NCBI RefSeq assembly: GCF_036898095.1
Contig: NC_090731.1
Span: 143,101,439-143,165,438, forward strand
Origin: Palaemon carinicauda
Taxonomy: Eukaryota; Arthropoda; Malacostraca; Decapoda; Palaemonidae
Direction: 5' to 3'
DNA: 64,000 nt
Position numbers and translations under genes: made by a program. The notes below the pieces were generated by a model, which worked only from the letters and a program-made list of their open reading frames with translations, was not told the DNA's origin and made no database searches. Below are positions 45,662-55,922 of this stretch, one piece after another (position 1 is the first letter of the stretch; the number at the start of each line of letters is the position of its first letter).

Positions 45662-46560
45662 CGCAGATAGCTGACTTCCTTTTACATCTAAGGAATGTAA
45701 GATCCCTATCAGCTCCTACGATCAAAGGTTACAGAAGCATGTTGGCAGCGGTCTTCCGCCACAGAGGCTTAGATCTTTCCACCAACAAAGATCTACAGGA
45801 CCTCCTTAAGTCTTTTGAGACCTCAAAGGAGCGTCGGTTAGCCACACCAGGCTGGAACCTAGACGTGGTTTTAAGGTTCCTGATGTCAGCAAGGTTCGAA
45901 CCGCTTCAATCAGCCTCTTTTAAGGATCTCACATTGAAGACTCTTTTCCTCGTTTGCTTAGCAACAGCTAAAAGAGTCAGTGAGATTCACGCCTTCAGCA
46001 GGAACATAGGTTTTACATCTGAAACGGCTACATGTTCCTTGCAGCTTGGTTTTTTAGCTAAGAACGAGCTTCCTTCTCGTCCTTGGCCCAAGTCGTTCGA
46101 GATCCCAAGCCTGTCCAACTTGGTTGGTAACGAACAAGAGAGAGTACTTTGCCCAGTAAGAGCTCTTAAGTACTATTTAAGACGTACAAAGCCATTACGA
46201 GGACAATCAGAAGCTTTATGGTGTTCTATCAAGAAACCTGCTTTACCGATGTCTAAGAACGCAGTTTCTTATTACATCAGGCTTTTGATTAGAGAGGCCC
46301 ATTCTCATCTGAAGGAAGAAGACCTTGCTTTGCTGAAGGTAAGGACACATGAAGTTAGAGCTGTCGCTACTTCAGTGGCCTTCAAACAGAACCGTTCTCT
46401 GCAGAGTGTTATGGATGCAACCTATTGGAGAAGCAAGTCAGTGTTCGCATCATTTTACCTCAAAGATGTCCAGTCTCTTTACGAGAACTGCTACACCCTG
46501 GGACCATTCGTAGCAGCGAGTGCAGTAGTAGGTGAGGGCTCAACCACTACATTCCCATAA
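45388..46560 (+). CDS. DIRS copy D tyrosine recombinase
   Basis: 390 codons from the ATG at 45388, chosen because copies C and G have an ATG at the same place; the frame is open upstream to 43603. It lies -1 to RT and in the same frame as gag. N-terminal part: VYQSKWEVFRSWC, TIKGYRSMLAAVFRH. Catalytic residues: Arg in TAKRVSEIHAF at about 195, H-x-x-R in RTHEVRAVATS at about 320, Tyr in SVFASFYLKDV at about 356. It inserts the circular double-stranded DNA into the genome with no target duplication. Apparently intact. Confidence 0.92.
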   Translation: MASRRSQDSSSKSGPSASAARKEGTPKPPRSSSDCLQTIERLSRARGFSKEAARAIARARRTSTLKVYQSKWEVFRSWCKANAVSSTSTSVTQIADFLLHLRNVRSLSAPTIKGYRSMLAAVFRHRGLDLSTNKDLQDLLKSFETSKERRLATPGWNLDVVLRFLMSARFEPLQSASFKDLTLKTLFLVCLATAKRVSEIHAFSRNIGFTSETATCSLQLGFLAKNELPSRPWPKSFEIPSLSNLVGNEQERVLCPVRALKYYLRRTKPLRGQSEALWCSIKKPALPMSKNAVSYYIRLLIREAHSHLKEEDLALLKVRTHEVRAVATSVAFKQNRSLQSVMDATYWRSKSVFASFYLKDVQSLYENCYTLGPFVAASAVVGEGSTTTFP

Positions 46561-46963
46561 TCCCATAACCTTTTTTAATCTTTCTCTTGAAATGCTTTTT
46601 ATTGTTGTTTTTTGGGTTGTACGGAAGGCTAAGAAGCCTTCCGCATCCTGGTTGATTTGGCGGGTGGTCAAATTCTTTCTTGAGAAGCGCCTAGATTAGA
46701 GGTTGTGATGAGGTCCTTTAGTATGGGTTGCAGCCCTTCATACTTCAGCACCTAGGAGTCGCTCAGCATCCTAAGAGGATCGCTAGGCTCAGTAAGGAAG
46801 ACGTACTTAAAAAGGCAGAGTAATGGTTCAAGTCGACTTCCTTACCAGGTACTTATTTATTTTATGTTTGTTATTTTGAATAACTGCTAAAATGAAATAC
46901 GGGATACTTAGCTTCTAATGTTAACATGTATGCTGGTCTCCACCCACCCCCCTGGGTGTGAAT
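46561..46963 (+). other. 3' untranslated region of DIRS copy D
   Basis: No gene. Shares GGTTGTACGG, CTAAGAAG, TTGATTTGGCGGGTGGTCAA and TTGATGAGGTCC-type words with the end of copy G (63840-64000). Confidence 0.7.
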
Positions 46964-47054
46964 CAGCTACATGATCATCGGGTAAGATTAATATTGAAAA
47001 ATGTTATTTTCCTTAGTAAAATAAATTTTTGAATATACTTACCCGATGATCATG
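46964..47054 (+). repeat. ICR of DIRS copy D
   Basis: First half (CAGCTACATGATCATCGGGT AAGATTAATATTGAAAAAT) is the exact complement of the left end. Second half (GTTATTTTCCTTAGTAAAAT... to CCCGATGATCATG) is the complement of the right end 47244-47297. This records the sequence of the circle junction. Confidence 0.95.
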
Positions 47055-47096
47055 AATTTAAGGACCCTCCCTTCCTCCCCATAGAGAACCAGTGGA

Positions 47097-47297
47097 CCGA
47101 GGAGAAAATTGAGTTCTTGTTGACAAGAAGTACCTGAGTACCTACTCGACAGATGGCGCTGTTGTGTACACCCCCACCTGTATAGCGATCGCTGGCGTAT
47201 CCCGACCTTAGATTTTTCTGTCGGGCAACAGAGTTGACAGCTACATGATCATCGGGTAAGTATATTCAAAAATTTATTTTACTAAGGAAAATAACAT
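47097..47297 (+). repeat. Right inverted terminal repeat of DIRS copy D
   Basis: Reverse complement of 40826-41004. It extends about 30 bp further outward than the left repeat (TTTATTTTACTAAGGAAAATAAC). A non-identical pair of terminal repeats is known for DIRS-type elements. Confidence 0.93.
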
Positions 47298-47567
47298 ATT
47301 ATTGGAATAAATGAAACAAATAATTCTGATTGATACTTATATCTGTTCCTACAATATACAAACCTTGAGACACTTTTATTGTCTAGCATGACACTTCCTG
47401 CAGGGGGCAGGAAGCCCTAACATTGTTTCATGATTAGTGGTAATGACGTATAATGGTATCGTCATATTTCTCAATGGTCTGTATGACCATATAAAAATTG
47501 TTTCAAGGTCAAGGCACTTATACAAATCCACAGATACAGTACTTTCTAGTAATTCTCTGGTAAACTT
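47298..47567 (+). other. DIRS copy E 3' UTR, third piece
   Basis: Continuation of E after copy D. No gene seen. Confidence 0.6.
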
Positions 47568-47660
47568 CCATCAGGACAACATGGCTTGAGCCCAAAAAAC
47601 GGATTTTGAAGCGAAGCGAAAAATCTATTTTTGGAAGAGATGGCCATGTCGTCCTGATGG
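47568..47660 (+). repeat. ICR of DIRS copy E
   Basis: First half (CCATCAGGACAACATGGCTT GAGCCCAAAAAA) is the complement of an A-type left end (compare 7975-8010). The second half (CGGATTTTGAAGCGAAGCGA AAAATC...) is the complement of the right end at 48042-48099. Confidence 0.88.
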
Positions 47661-48099
47661 ACCCGCCCTCCTTTTCCATAGAAAAGGCTTAGGCAAGATC
47701 CCTCCAGAAACTACTACTGTATATCTGTAGCACCATGCTCAATGCTACAAGGAATGAGTGCCATCTTGGAGCCTTATAATAGTACGAGAGGAAGGGTAAC
47801 CTTGATAACTGCTCCCCTTCAGTTTCGCCACTCTTCCCCCTCGAAACAAAAACGCTATTCGGGGTGAAGATTACCATGTGTCGTATCAAAATATACGTCC
47901 CCTGATATTATGCAATATCTTTAAGAGAAATTTTAGGATATTCGCGCCAAGAGTTAGAATTCTGGAGGCCTAAAGGTCAATTCTCTGGGAATATCACTGT
48001 TGCCAAATATCCTTTAGAAAGCTACCAATAGGAATTTTCCATCCGGACGACATGGCTATCTCACCCAAAAATAGATTTTTCGCTTCGCTTCAAAATCCG
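47661..48099 (+). repeat. Right terminal repeat of DIRS copy E
   Basis: Inverted relative to the left repeat of copy A (7975-8250). Ends TTTTTCGCTTCGCTTCAAAATCCG. Longer (about 440 bp) than the repeats of D. Confidence 0.8.
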
Positions 48100-48103
48100 T
48101 TTT

Positions 48104-48176
48104 ATGGTTTTAATTGAATATTCTTTAATTTTTTTGTCATTATGCCTGAAAACTTTAAATCAATCAATCAATCAAT
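48104..48176 (+). mobile_element. LINE3-family 3' tail, strongly 5'-truncated
   Basis: About 70 bp matching the last part of LINE3: GGTTTTAATTGAATA, TATGCCTGAAAACTTTAAAT, then CAATCAATCAATCAA. No target duplication was identified; it sits exactly between the right end of copy E and the start of copy F. Confidence 0.8.
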
Positions 48177-48692
48177 TTTCGCAACGGCCCTGAACTTCGG
48201 GCCCCCTCTGTATTTTTCCCCAGTCCCAGACCACAAGGCTCTCTGGCAAGATGCTTTCCAACAACGGTGGGACAACATAGACGTTTACGCCTTTTCCCCG
48301 TTCTGTCTGATGAGGAGGGTACTCAACAAGACCAGAACATTGGTCAATCTTTCAATGACCCTCATAGCTCCGCTATAGCATCATGCAGAATGGTTTCTGG
48401 ACCTTCTGCAGCTCTTAATGGAGCCCCTAAGAAAACTCCTCCACGACACAATCTACTCAAACAACCACATGCCAACATATTTCACAAAACCGTAGCTTCG
48501 CTACGACTTCATGCCTGGAGACTATCTAGCATCTCCTTTCTCAGAGAGGATTTTCGCAACAAGTTACGACTAGGATGGCTGGATACCTGCGTAAGTCATC
48601 GGCAGCAGTCTACCAGGCAAAGTGGAGAGTCTTCTGTGGTTGGTGTCGTGGAAGGGGTATTTCTCCACTCGATGCCACTATTCCAGCAATAG
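48177..48692 (+). pseudogene. DIRS copy F methyltransferase-like domain, end of RT ORF
   Basis: FATALNFGPPLYFSPVPDH, LWQDAFQQRWDN, YAFSPFCLM and LIAPL, followed by TAG at about 48376, then further sequence in a shifted frame. Matches the end of the copy C RT ORF (24540-25038). RT and RNase H are not present upstream. Confidence 0.75.
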
Positions 48693-49130
48693 CGGAGTTC
48701 CTCGTGTATTTGCGTGAAGAAATGCGCCTGTCAGTCGCGGCAGTAAAAGGCTATTGCTCAGTCTTAAGCCTCGCCCTCAGACCGAAAGGAATGGACATTT
48801 CTTCATCGCTAGAACTTTCTTTACTCATACGGAGTTATGAACTTACCTGCCCCCAGTCAGAAGTGAGACCTCCCCCATGGAACGTGGTTCGAGTTCTCAG
48901 GTCTCTCAAGAGACCTCCCTATGAACCATTACGCCAGGCAAGTGATCGCCACCCGACTTGGAAGACGGCATTCCTGCTAGCTTTGGTTTTGGCCAAGCGA
49001 GTCGGTGAACTTCATGGTCTCTCATACGACATCGCCCATTCAAGGGGATGGGGAGAGGTAACGTTCATCTTCGTCCCTAAGTTTATTGCTAAGACTCAGA
49101 ACCTGGGAGTAGCGGATCCATGATTCGACT

Positions 49131-49344
49131 CCTTCCGGATTAAAAGTCTCCATACTGTAACAGATGACCCAAACCATCTTTTACTATGCCCAGTGAGGAA
49201 TTTGAGGCTATATCTTAAAAGAACACCCGCAGCCCGTCCTTCCGGATTTCTAGTCTTTGTACTGTAACAGATGACCCAGACCATCTCTTACTATGCCCAG
49301 TGAGGAGTTTGAGGCTGTATCTTAAAAGAACAGCCGCAGCCCGT
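49131..49344 (+). repeat. 107-bp tandem duplication in copy F recombinase gene
   Basis: Units 49131-49237 and 49238-49344 both start CCTTCCGGAT and contain ACTGTAACAGATGACCCA. They differ at several sites, so the duplication is not very recent. Confidence 0.85.
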
Positions 49345-49525
49345 CCTCGTGTGCCTGCACTATTCGTCAGCACAGGAAGGACCAAGAGGGTCATCAAGAA
49401 CACCATATCAGCATGGATACACTAGGTCATAGACCATGCACTGAATCCAGACCCTCCTCCTTCACGTTGCCCCAGAGCTCATAGTGTCAGGGGCGTAGCT
49501 AAGTCCTTGGCATTCAAGAGAAATT

Positions 49526-49537
49526 TCTCAGTGACGC
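49526..49537 (+). repeat. Target-site duplication, left copy (LINE3)
   Basis: TCTCAGTGACGC here and at 56076-56087. It ends directly before the CCCTCTT start of LINE3. Confidence 0.9.
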
Positions 49538-49677
49538 CCCTCTTAATGAGAGAATGCCTTGACGAAGTCATTGAGCTTCAGCACGGCATTTCATTCCCGT
49601 GCTGAATCTTGGTGACGGGCAAGAGGGCTCTCGAACTTCGGGAAATTGCTCCCCCAGTTCGAATCTAAATTTCTCTC
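49538..49677 (+). ncRNA. Candidate HDV-like ribozyme, LINE3 5' end
   Basis: P1 CCCTCTT (49538-49544) with 49621-49627; P2 GAGAGAA (49548-49554) with 49671-49677; P3 GCC with GGC (49618-49620); P4 CGAACT (49632-49637) with AGTTCG (49656-49661); J4/2 AATCTAAAT with C at 49665. In P4 a G-U pair of LINE1 is a G-C pair here, so pairing is kept through a change. The L3 hairpin keeps 10 bp. Confidence 0.6.
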
Positions 49678-49759
49678 TTTCATCTTTTTCTTCTGCTTAA
49701 TATTACTTCGACCTTCTCCTAATTTCATCAACTTTCTTTCATCTTGCTGTCCTATCTCT

Positions 49760-49895
49760 ATGATTATTATCTTTCTTACTTATATATATATATATATATA
49801 TATGTAGATGTATGCATATATATATATTTATTTATTCTATTTGCTCATTTATTTATTTATTTATTTTTTTTTTTTTTTCTATTTTATTTAAATGG
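49760..49895. repeat. AT microsatellite and poly(T) in LINE3 5' UTR
   Basis: (TA)n at about 49781-49803, (TTTA)n at about 49826-49864 and a poly(T) run at about 49865-49879, within the LINE 5' UTR; absent from LINE1. Confidence 0.8.
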
Positions 49896-50123
49896 CGTGG
49901 ATATTTCCACATTCGTTATTACTGCCTGCTTAGATGAATGGGAGAAGGGATCACGGTTGGGAGGTATTCGCATTCAAAGCTATATATGAGAGTATTGGAT
50001 GATCTCAGCCATCCCAAAGATGGTTTGGACCTTTTTGGCGGAACTACTCTCAAGGGTTGGGTCATCGGAATCCAGGGGGATCCAATCCTTGAGGTGGGAC
50101 TCTTGGCTTTTGGCCGGAAGCCC

Positions 50124-50220
50124 ATCATTACAGATATGGGGAGGATGATTCCATATTACTTTGGTCTCAGTCCTAACAGGCGGGTTTAGCTTACACCTGT
50201 GCCTCTATATCTGTTTTGAT
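50124..50220 (+). ncRNA. Conserved 5' UTR hairpin of LINE3
   Basis: Stem ACAGATATGGGG (50130-50141) with 50203-50214 region CTCTATATCTGT (two G-U pairs), extended by CATCA (50124-50128) with TGATG. It occupies the position of the LINE1 hairpin, with a different stem sequence and a conserved loop. Confidence 0.55.
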
Positions 50221-50388
50221 GCTATCCTTCGGGTAGGGTATGGAGTGGACCATCTGGGAAGTATACTCTCATTGTGCCGATAGTGGAGAATACAAATTTC
50301 CTTTCCAACGTATGATACTTTCTTATAATTCTCAAGCAGGTACCCCAACCAAACAACAACAAAAAACCTGAAAATCCCACCCTTAAAT

Positions 50389-52218
50389 ATGGACCCTTCA
50401 AATGCTGACTCCCCATCCCCTGGATTTGCTGACTCCCCCCCGGCACTGTTGACGACTTCTGCTAATTCAATTAAGGAAAATTCTGTTGATGACTTAGGAA
50501 CAAAAAAGGACCCCTCTACTAATGTTTCAAAACCAATTAAGTCGGGTAACAAAGGGAAACTAAGAATTCTTCATGTTACCCAAATTCCAATAAATACTGA
50601 TTATGATATGATATATAAAGCATTTAGATGCTATGGAATGATAAAAGAAATTAGAATGAAACTTGAAAATGAAAAATGGCATTCATGGATAACTTATAAT
50701 AATCATGAAGAAGCATTCAATGCAATATGTAACATCAATGATATCAAAATTAATAACCTAAATGTCATGGGTGCCCTATGTGATAAGATACCAAACAGTT
50801 TGGATGTATATAGACCTGCTGACTGGTTTGAGAAAGATATAGATTTAACTATGCTCCCCCAAAGAAAGCCAAAACCACCAATGTGGCTTGTTGCCGAGCC
50901 TAAAGGGAGTAATGGGAATTATTTTAAAATTAGCAAACTAATTCAGAAAAAGGTAGGAACCATTGCACCTGGTGATATATCTCGCTTTGGGAAAAATAGC
51001 TTCCTAATCCATGCTAAATCATTCACGCAATCAGTAATACTGTCTAACCTTACGACAAACAGTGATGAGGATATGTTAGATGTCAAACCCCACCTAAACT
51101 TTAGTTATGGAAGGGGAGTAGTCTTCAATAAAGATCTTTACGAATTTACAGAAGAGGAAATACTAGCCATGTGCCCATTAACAGTGTGGAAAGTCCATAA
51201 GATTCCTGGGACGTCAATGATTATCCTTACTTTCCAGGATGCTGATGTGCCTTTCCACATCGATATTGAAAATGAAAGAATAAAAGTTTGACCTTTTAAA
51301 CAAAAGCCCTTACAATGCTTCAAATGTTTCAAATTTGGTCATCCTTCTAAAGTTTGTAAAAATGAAAAAATGTGTAGCATCTGTGCCAGTCCCTATCATG
51401 GAGAGTGTACACTTGAGCCCAGCTGTTTGAATTGCAATTCAAACCATAAATCCACTGACAGGAGCTGCGAGATTTATAAGTTTGAAGAAGCAGCCCTCAA
51501 CAAATCCAGTGTAGAACACATAAGTGTAGGACACGCCAAAAGACTACTGAAAAAACCAAACAGCTATGCAAATGCACTGAAATCAAGAGAAAATATACCA
51601 CAGGAGACATCGAACCCACATAGTGCTGCCAGTAATTCCCAAAAAGGAAATACATCATTTAATGATAGTAGAGTTTTACGTGACAAGGTAAGCATATTGC
51701 CTTCCAAGGCTTTACCACTGTGTATTAAAACTGCAACACTGCCCACTTCTATACAAACTCCATCCCCCATTACCAACAATAGTGCTAACCTCTCTCAGGC
51801 CATGTCCTTGCCTGATTTGATGGAAGTTCCACCCGAAACAAAGTTACCAGGTGCACCTGTGGTAGGGAAGGTGCAAAAACCTGGTAAATCCTCACCACTG
51901 ATAAATAGGAAAAGAGAGAGACCTCCTTCTCTCTCTCCACCCTCCATTAGAAACGTCAAGGTTATGACATCAAATAAATTTGATGTTTTGTCTGTTGATG
52001 TTTCTAATGGACCAGAAGATAAACTGAATAAATCAGAAATTCAAGTTGAGGTCCACCATCCACCTCAACAAATAGATCAAAAGGATGCAAAGAAAAACAC
52101 AAACATAAAACCCATTATAACAAGACCACCTCTGAAGAAACCTACAGGTAATAATGTTAGATTAAAAACTGCTAATGGGAAGACCTCATCCAAGATGTCT
52201 TCCAGAAATAATCCATAG
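50389..52218 (+). pseudogene. LINE3 ORF1 (one nonsense codon)
   Basis: Starts ATG 50389. RRM-like region (LRILHVTQIPINTDY, HSWITYNNHEEA), then a TGA at 51289-51291 just before the zinc knuckles, where LINE1 has an Arg codon (CGA) in the aligned REYKP segment. The same frame goes on with CFKCFKFGHPSKVC, CSICASPYHGEC and CLNCNSNHKSTDRSC. It keeps the LPDLME motif and a basic tail. Product would lack all knuckles. A C-to-T change at CpG explains the stop. Confidence 0.88.
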
Positions 52219-55200
52219 TTTTCTCCTCCATTTTGCAATGGAACTGTCAGGGTTTGAGGGCCAAATATGAAGAACTTAAGCTCCTAATTCATGAGCATTC
52301 CCCCATAATTGTATGTCTACAGGAAAGTATGCTTGATTCTAACACTCCTAGTCCTCGAGAGTATGTTAGCTATAGAACACCATATAATCAACAATCAGGG
52401 AGCCATGGCGGAAGTCTTGTATACATTCGTCGAGATGTTCCCCAAATACCTATGTCTATACGTACAACCCTGCAGGCAGTTGTTGTACAAATTGATATAG
52501 GGAGAAAATATACAATTTGCTCTCTGTACTTACCTCCAAATGATATTATTTTATATGATGACTTAGCAGAGGTCATTCAACAACTCCCTCAACCATTTCT
52601 CTTACTGGGAGATATGAATGGTAGACATCCTTTATGGGGTGATATCCTAGCAAACACAAGGGGCAATATTATCTCATCAATTGTGGAGAATGAGGATGTG
52701 GGACTCCTTAATACAGGAGAGCCCACACACTTCCATGTTCAGACAGGTACCTTGTCATGCATTGACCTTTCAATTGCAAGCTCTAACTGTCTTCTTGATT
52801 TTGATTGGAGGACATTAGATGATTGGCATACTAGTGATCATGCACCAATCATTATAAACACCAACAATGGTCCACCTTTACAGAGATCGCCACGATGGAA
52901 TCTTGACAAGGCGGACTGGGAAAAGTTTCGTGAGCTAAGCGAAATTGAGGGGAATGCTGAACAGGTTGAAAATATCGATGATGCCATAGACTTACTGAAT
53001 GGAACTCTCCATACAGCAGGAGTCAATTCAATTCCCAAAACAACAGGGTTATTCAAACGACGACCAGTCCCGTGGTGGTCTTCAGAACTAACTGCCCTCC
53101 ACAGAGCCACAAGAAGATCTCTAACACGATTGCGTAGACTCCGAACCGATGAGAATTTAATTATGTACAAGAAATGTAGAGCACAGTTCCGTCGTGCCAT
53201 GAAAGAAGCAAGGCGCCAGTCATGGATGTCTTTTGTTTCCTCCATTAACAGTAGAACACCACCATCTTCTGTGTGGAGGAAAGTAAAAAAGATAGCTGGC
53301 AAATTCACCCCCAACCCACCACCAGTGTTGAAGGTGAATGGTCAGTATGTAACTGAAGCAAATGATGTTAGCAATGCCCTGGCTAGTCATTTTTCAAATG
53401 TATCCAGCAAGTGTGTAGGAGCCCCTGGTCACCAGTATAGGAGCGTTGAAGAAAAGAAAATTTTAGATTTTGGAACAAGAAGAGAAAAGAGTTATAATTC
53501 TCCTTTCACTGAAAGAGAATTTGATTCCGCACTTGCTCATTGCAACGATACAGCCCCTGGACCCGATGGAATTCCATATGCAATGATTAAACATGTACAT
53601 TTTAATACAAAGCTATTTATTTTAAGCATTATTAATAGAATATGGCATGATCATAGTTACCCAAGTGTTTGGGAACTAGCCATTATTTTAGCCTTTTTAA
53701 AACCCGGTAAAGACAAGTTTTTAGCAGCAAACTATCGTCCTATTGCATTGACATCTTGTTTATGTAAAATCATGGAGAAGATGGTCAATGCAAGGCTGAT
53801 ATGGTACCTTGAAAAGAAAGGTATTTTATCACCGATTCAATGTGGATTCCGAAAAATGCACTCAACGACTGATGTGTTGATACGACTTGAGTCTTCTATT
53901 TGTGAAGCCTTTGCTTCCAAACAGCACCATGTTACAGTATTTTTTGACCTTGAAAAGGCATATGATACCACTTGGAGATATGGTATACTTAAAACCATTC
54001 ATGAAATCGGATTGAGAGGAGAGCTGCCACTATTTATTCAGGCATTTCTTTCACATAGAGTTTTTCAAGTGAGAGTTGGGGAAGCTCTATCAGAAAGTAA
54101 GTGCCAGGAAGAAGGAGTTCCTCAGGGAAGTGTGCTGAGTGTAACCCTTTTTGCACTAGCAATTAATGGGATATCCTCAGCCATTCCCCAGGATGTTCTC
54201 CCAACATTATTTGTGGATGATCTCTCAATATCATTTGCTGGAGCCAGAATGGCAACGGTTGAGAGAAAACTACAGCTCTCAATTGACAAAATTATCCAGT
54301 GGGCCGATATGAATGGATTTAAGTTCTCAACAAGTAAAACTACTATTGTACATTTCTGTCGTATACGGGGAGCACATCCAGACCCGGATATATACATTAA
54401 AGGTCAACGGATACCATGTGTATCGGAAACCAAATTTTTAGGTTTGATATTTGACTGTAGACTTACATGGGTTTCTCACCTAAAAGCACTATAAGCAAAA
54501 TGTGTTGAAGCTCTGAATATTTTAAAAGTATTGTCCCATACATCATGGGGGGCAGACCGCAATACTATTTTAAAATTATACAAGGCCTTGATTTTTTCCA
54601 AAATTAGTTATGGTTGTGAGGTATACTCTTCAGCCACCCCAAGCCGGTTGAAAATATTAGATTCAATACATCATGCAGGTATTAGATTGTCCACGGGAGC
54701 ATTCAGAACATCACCTATCCCAAGTCTCCTTGTTGATGCTGGAGAGTTACCACTAGACCTTTACCGGATGTCTTCTATCCTTCGGTATTGGTTTAGATTG
54801 CAAAGACTCCCTAATTCTTTAGCCTTCCAGACTGCAAGCCTTGTAAGGCACCCAACATACTTTGAAATGCACCCAAAATCTCCTCAACCCTATGGCTTTC
54901 GGGTGAAACAATTATTAAACAGTCTGGATATAATTAGATGTAAGGTACTTCCATTCAAGATATCATCAACGCCTCCATGGAAGTTACCAGAGATATCTTT
55001 TTGTAAATATTTTATAGGAGATAAGAAGAATATGTCAGACCTAGAAGCCAGGTCTCTTTTTAATGAACATGTTAAAGAACATAGAGGATCAACTTTTATC
55101 TATACTGATGGCTCCAAATCTGATGCTGGCGTTGGATTTGGGGTACATAGTAATAGTTTTAATTGTAGAGGTGCACTTCCTCTGACCGCTTCCATATTTA

Positions 55201-55922
55201 CTGCCGAACTGTATGGCATATTAACCGCTGTTGAGAAAATAGCATTGGAGAAGGAGGGTAATTTTACAATTTTTAGTGATGCAAGGAGTGTCCTTCAAGC
55301 TATGGAAGTTTTTAATTCTAATAACCCTCTAGTTTTAAAGATTTTAGAATGGCTTTTTATTATTGGACGGAGAGGTATAACAGTTCAATTTTGTTGGGTT
55401 CCAGCACATGTAGGTGTGTGTGGGAATGAGAAGGCAGATTCACTGGCTAAGAATGCTGCATCCAAGTTGCTGCCAAGAAGGTATCCCATTGCCTGTAATG
55501 ATTTCTTACCTGACATCAAGAAATTGGTTTGCAATAAATGGCAACAGCAATGGGATACCCTAGATGCGAATAAAATGCGAGAGGTAACAAATGTCATATA
55601 TCCTTGGAGGTATAATATGATGCCCCGAAAATGGGAGACGTCTCTTTGTCGTCTCCGTATTGGTCACACTCGGTTGACACATGAGTTTCTGCTGAAGGGC
55701 CAACAGCGACCGTATTGTGACGACTGTTTAGTACCTTTAACAGTGAGGCATTTGTTGACTGAATGCCCCAATTATAACAACTTAAGGAATAGATATTTGT
55801 TTGAGGCTCGAGGTGAGGGTGGCAGGTTCATCCTTGCCAAGATTCTTGGAAATGATGTGTCCTACCATGCAAGTGGCATTTTTAGATTTATTTCAGAAGC
55901 AGGTCTTCTGAAAATTATTTAA
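52215..55922 (+). pseudogene. LINE3 ORF2 (start lost, one nonsense codon)
   Basis: At the ORF1/ORF2 joint the LINE1 TAATG is here ATAG: the ORF1 stop is TAG 52216-52218 and the ORF2 start position reads ATA. The frame is open to TAA 54492-54494 and again to 55922. Endonuclease: MQWNCQGL-like start, QESML, GDMNGRHPLWG, SDHAPII. RT: NYRPIALTSCLCKI, FFDLEKAYDT, GVPQGSVLSVTLFA, FVDDLSI. RNase H: YTDGSKSDAG, TAELYGI, FSDARSVL, WVPAHVGVCGNEKAD. All catalytic residues remain but the stop after RT removes RNase H. Confidence 0.9.

Larger units (their letters stand above)
40826..47297 (+). mobile_element. DIRS-type retrotransposon copy D, complete and apparently intact
   Basis: 6.47 kb bounded by inverted terminal repeats, with a full gag-like ORF, an RT-RNase H-methyltransferase ORF, an overlapping tyrosine recombinase ORF and an ICR. 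The ICR joins the complements of both ends, which sets the borders to within two bases (shared AT at 40826-40827 and 47296-47297). No target duplication, as expected for recombinase insertion. All catalytic residues looked for are present. It lies in the 3' UTR of DIRS copy E. Confidence 0.93.
48575..49537 (+). pseudogene. DIRS copy F tyrosine recombinase, first part
   Basis: Open 48575-49123: VYQAKWRVFCGWCRGRG, AVKGYCSVLSLAL, LAKRVGELHGLSYD (catalytic Arg), then TGA at 49121-49123. After it the coding path continues through a 107-bp tandem duplication (49131-49237, 49238-49344) of the segment encoding the SVTDDPDHLLLCPVR-type region, which shifts the frame. AHSVRG (H-x-x-R) is still readable near 49479. 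LINE3 interrupts at FSVT; the end is at 56076-56221. Confidence 0.8.

Noticed and set aside
47593..48103. MITE with terminal inverted repeats (GAAGCGAAGCGAAAAATC)
   Set aside because: The two arms are the ICR and right end of DIRS copy E; the first half of the ICR matches the left end of copy A.
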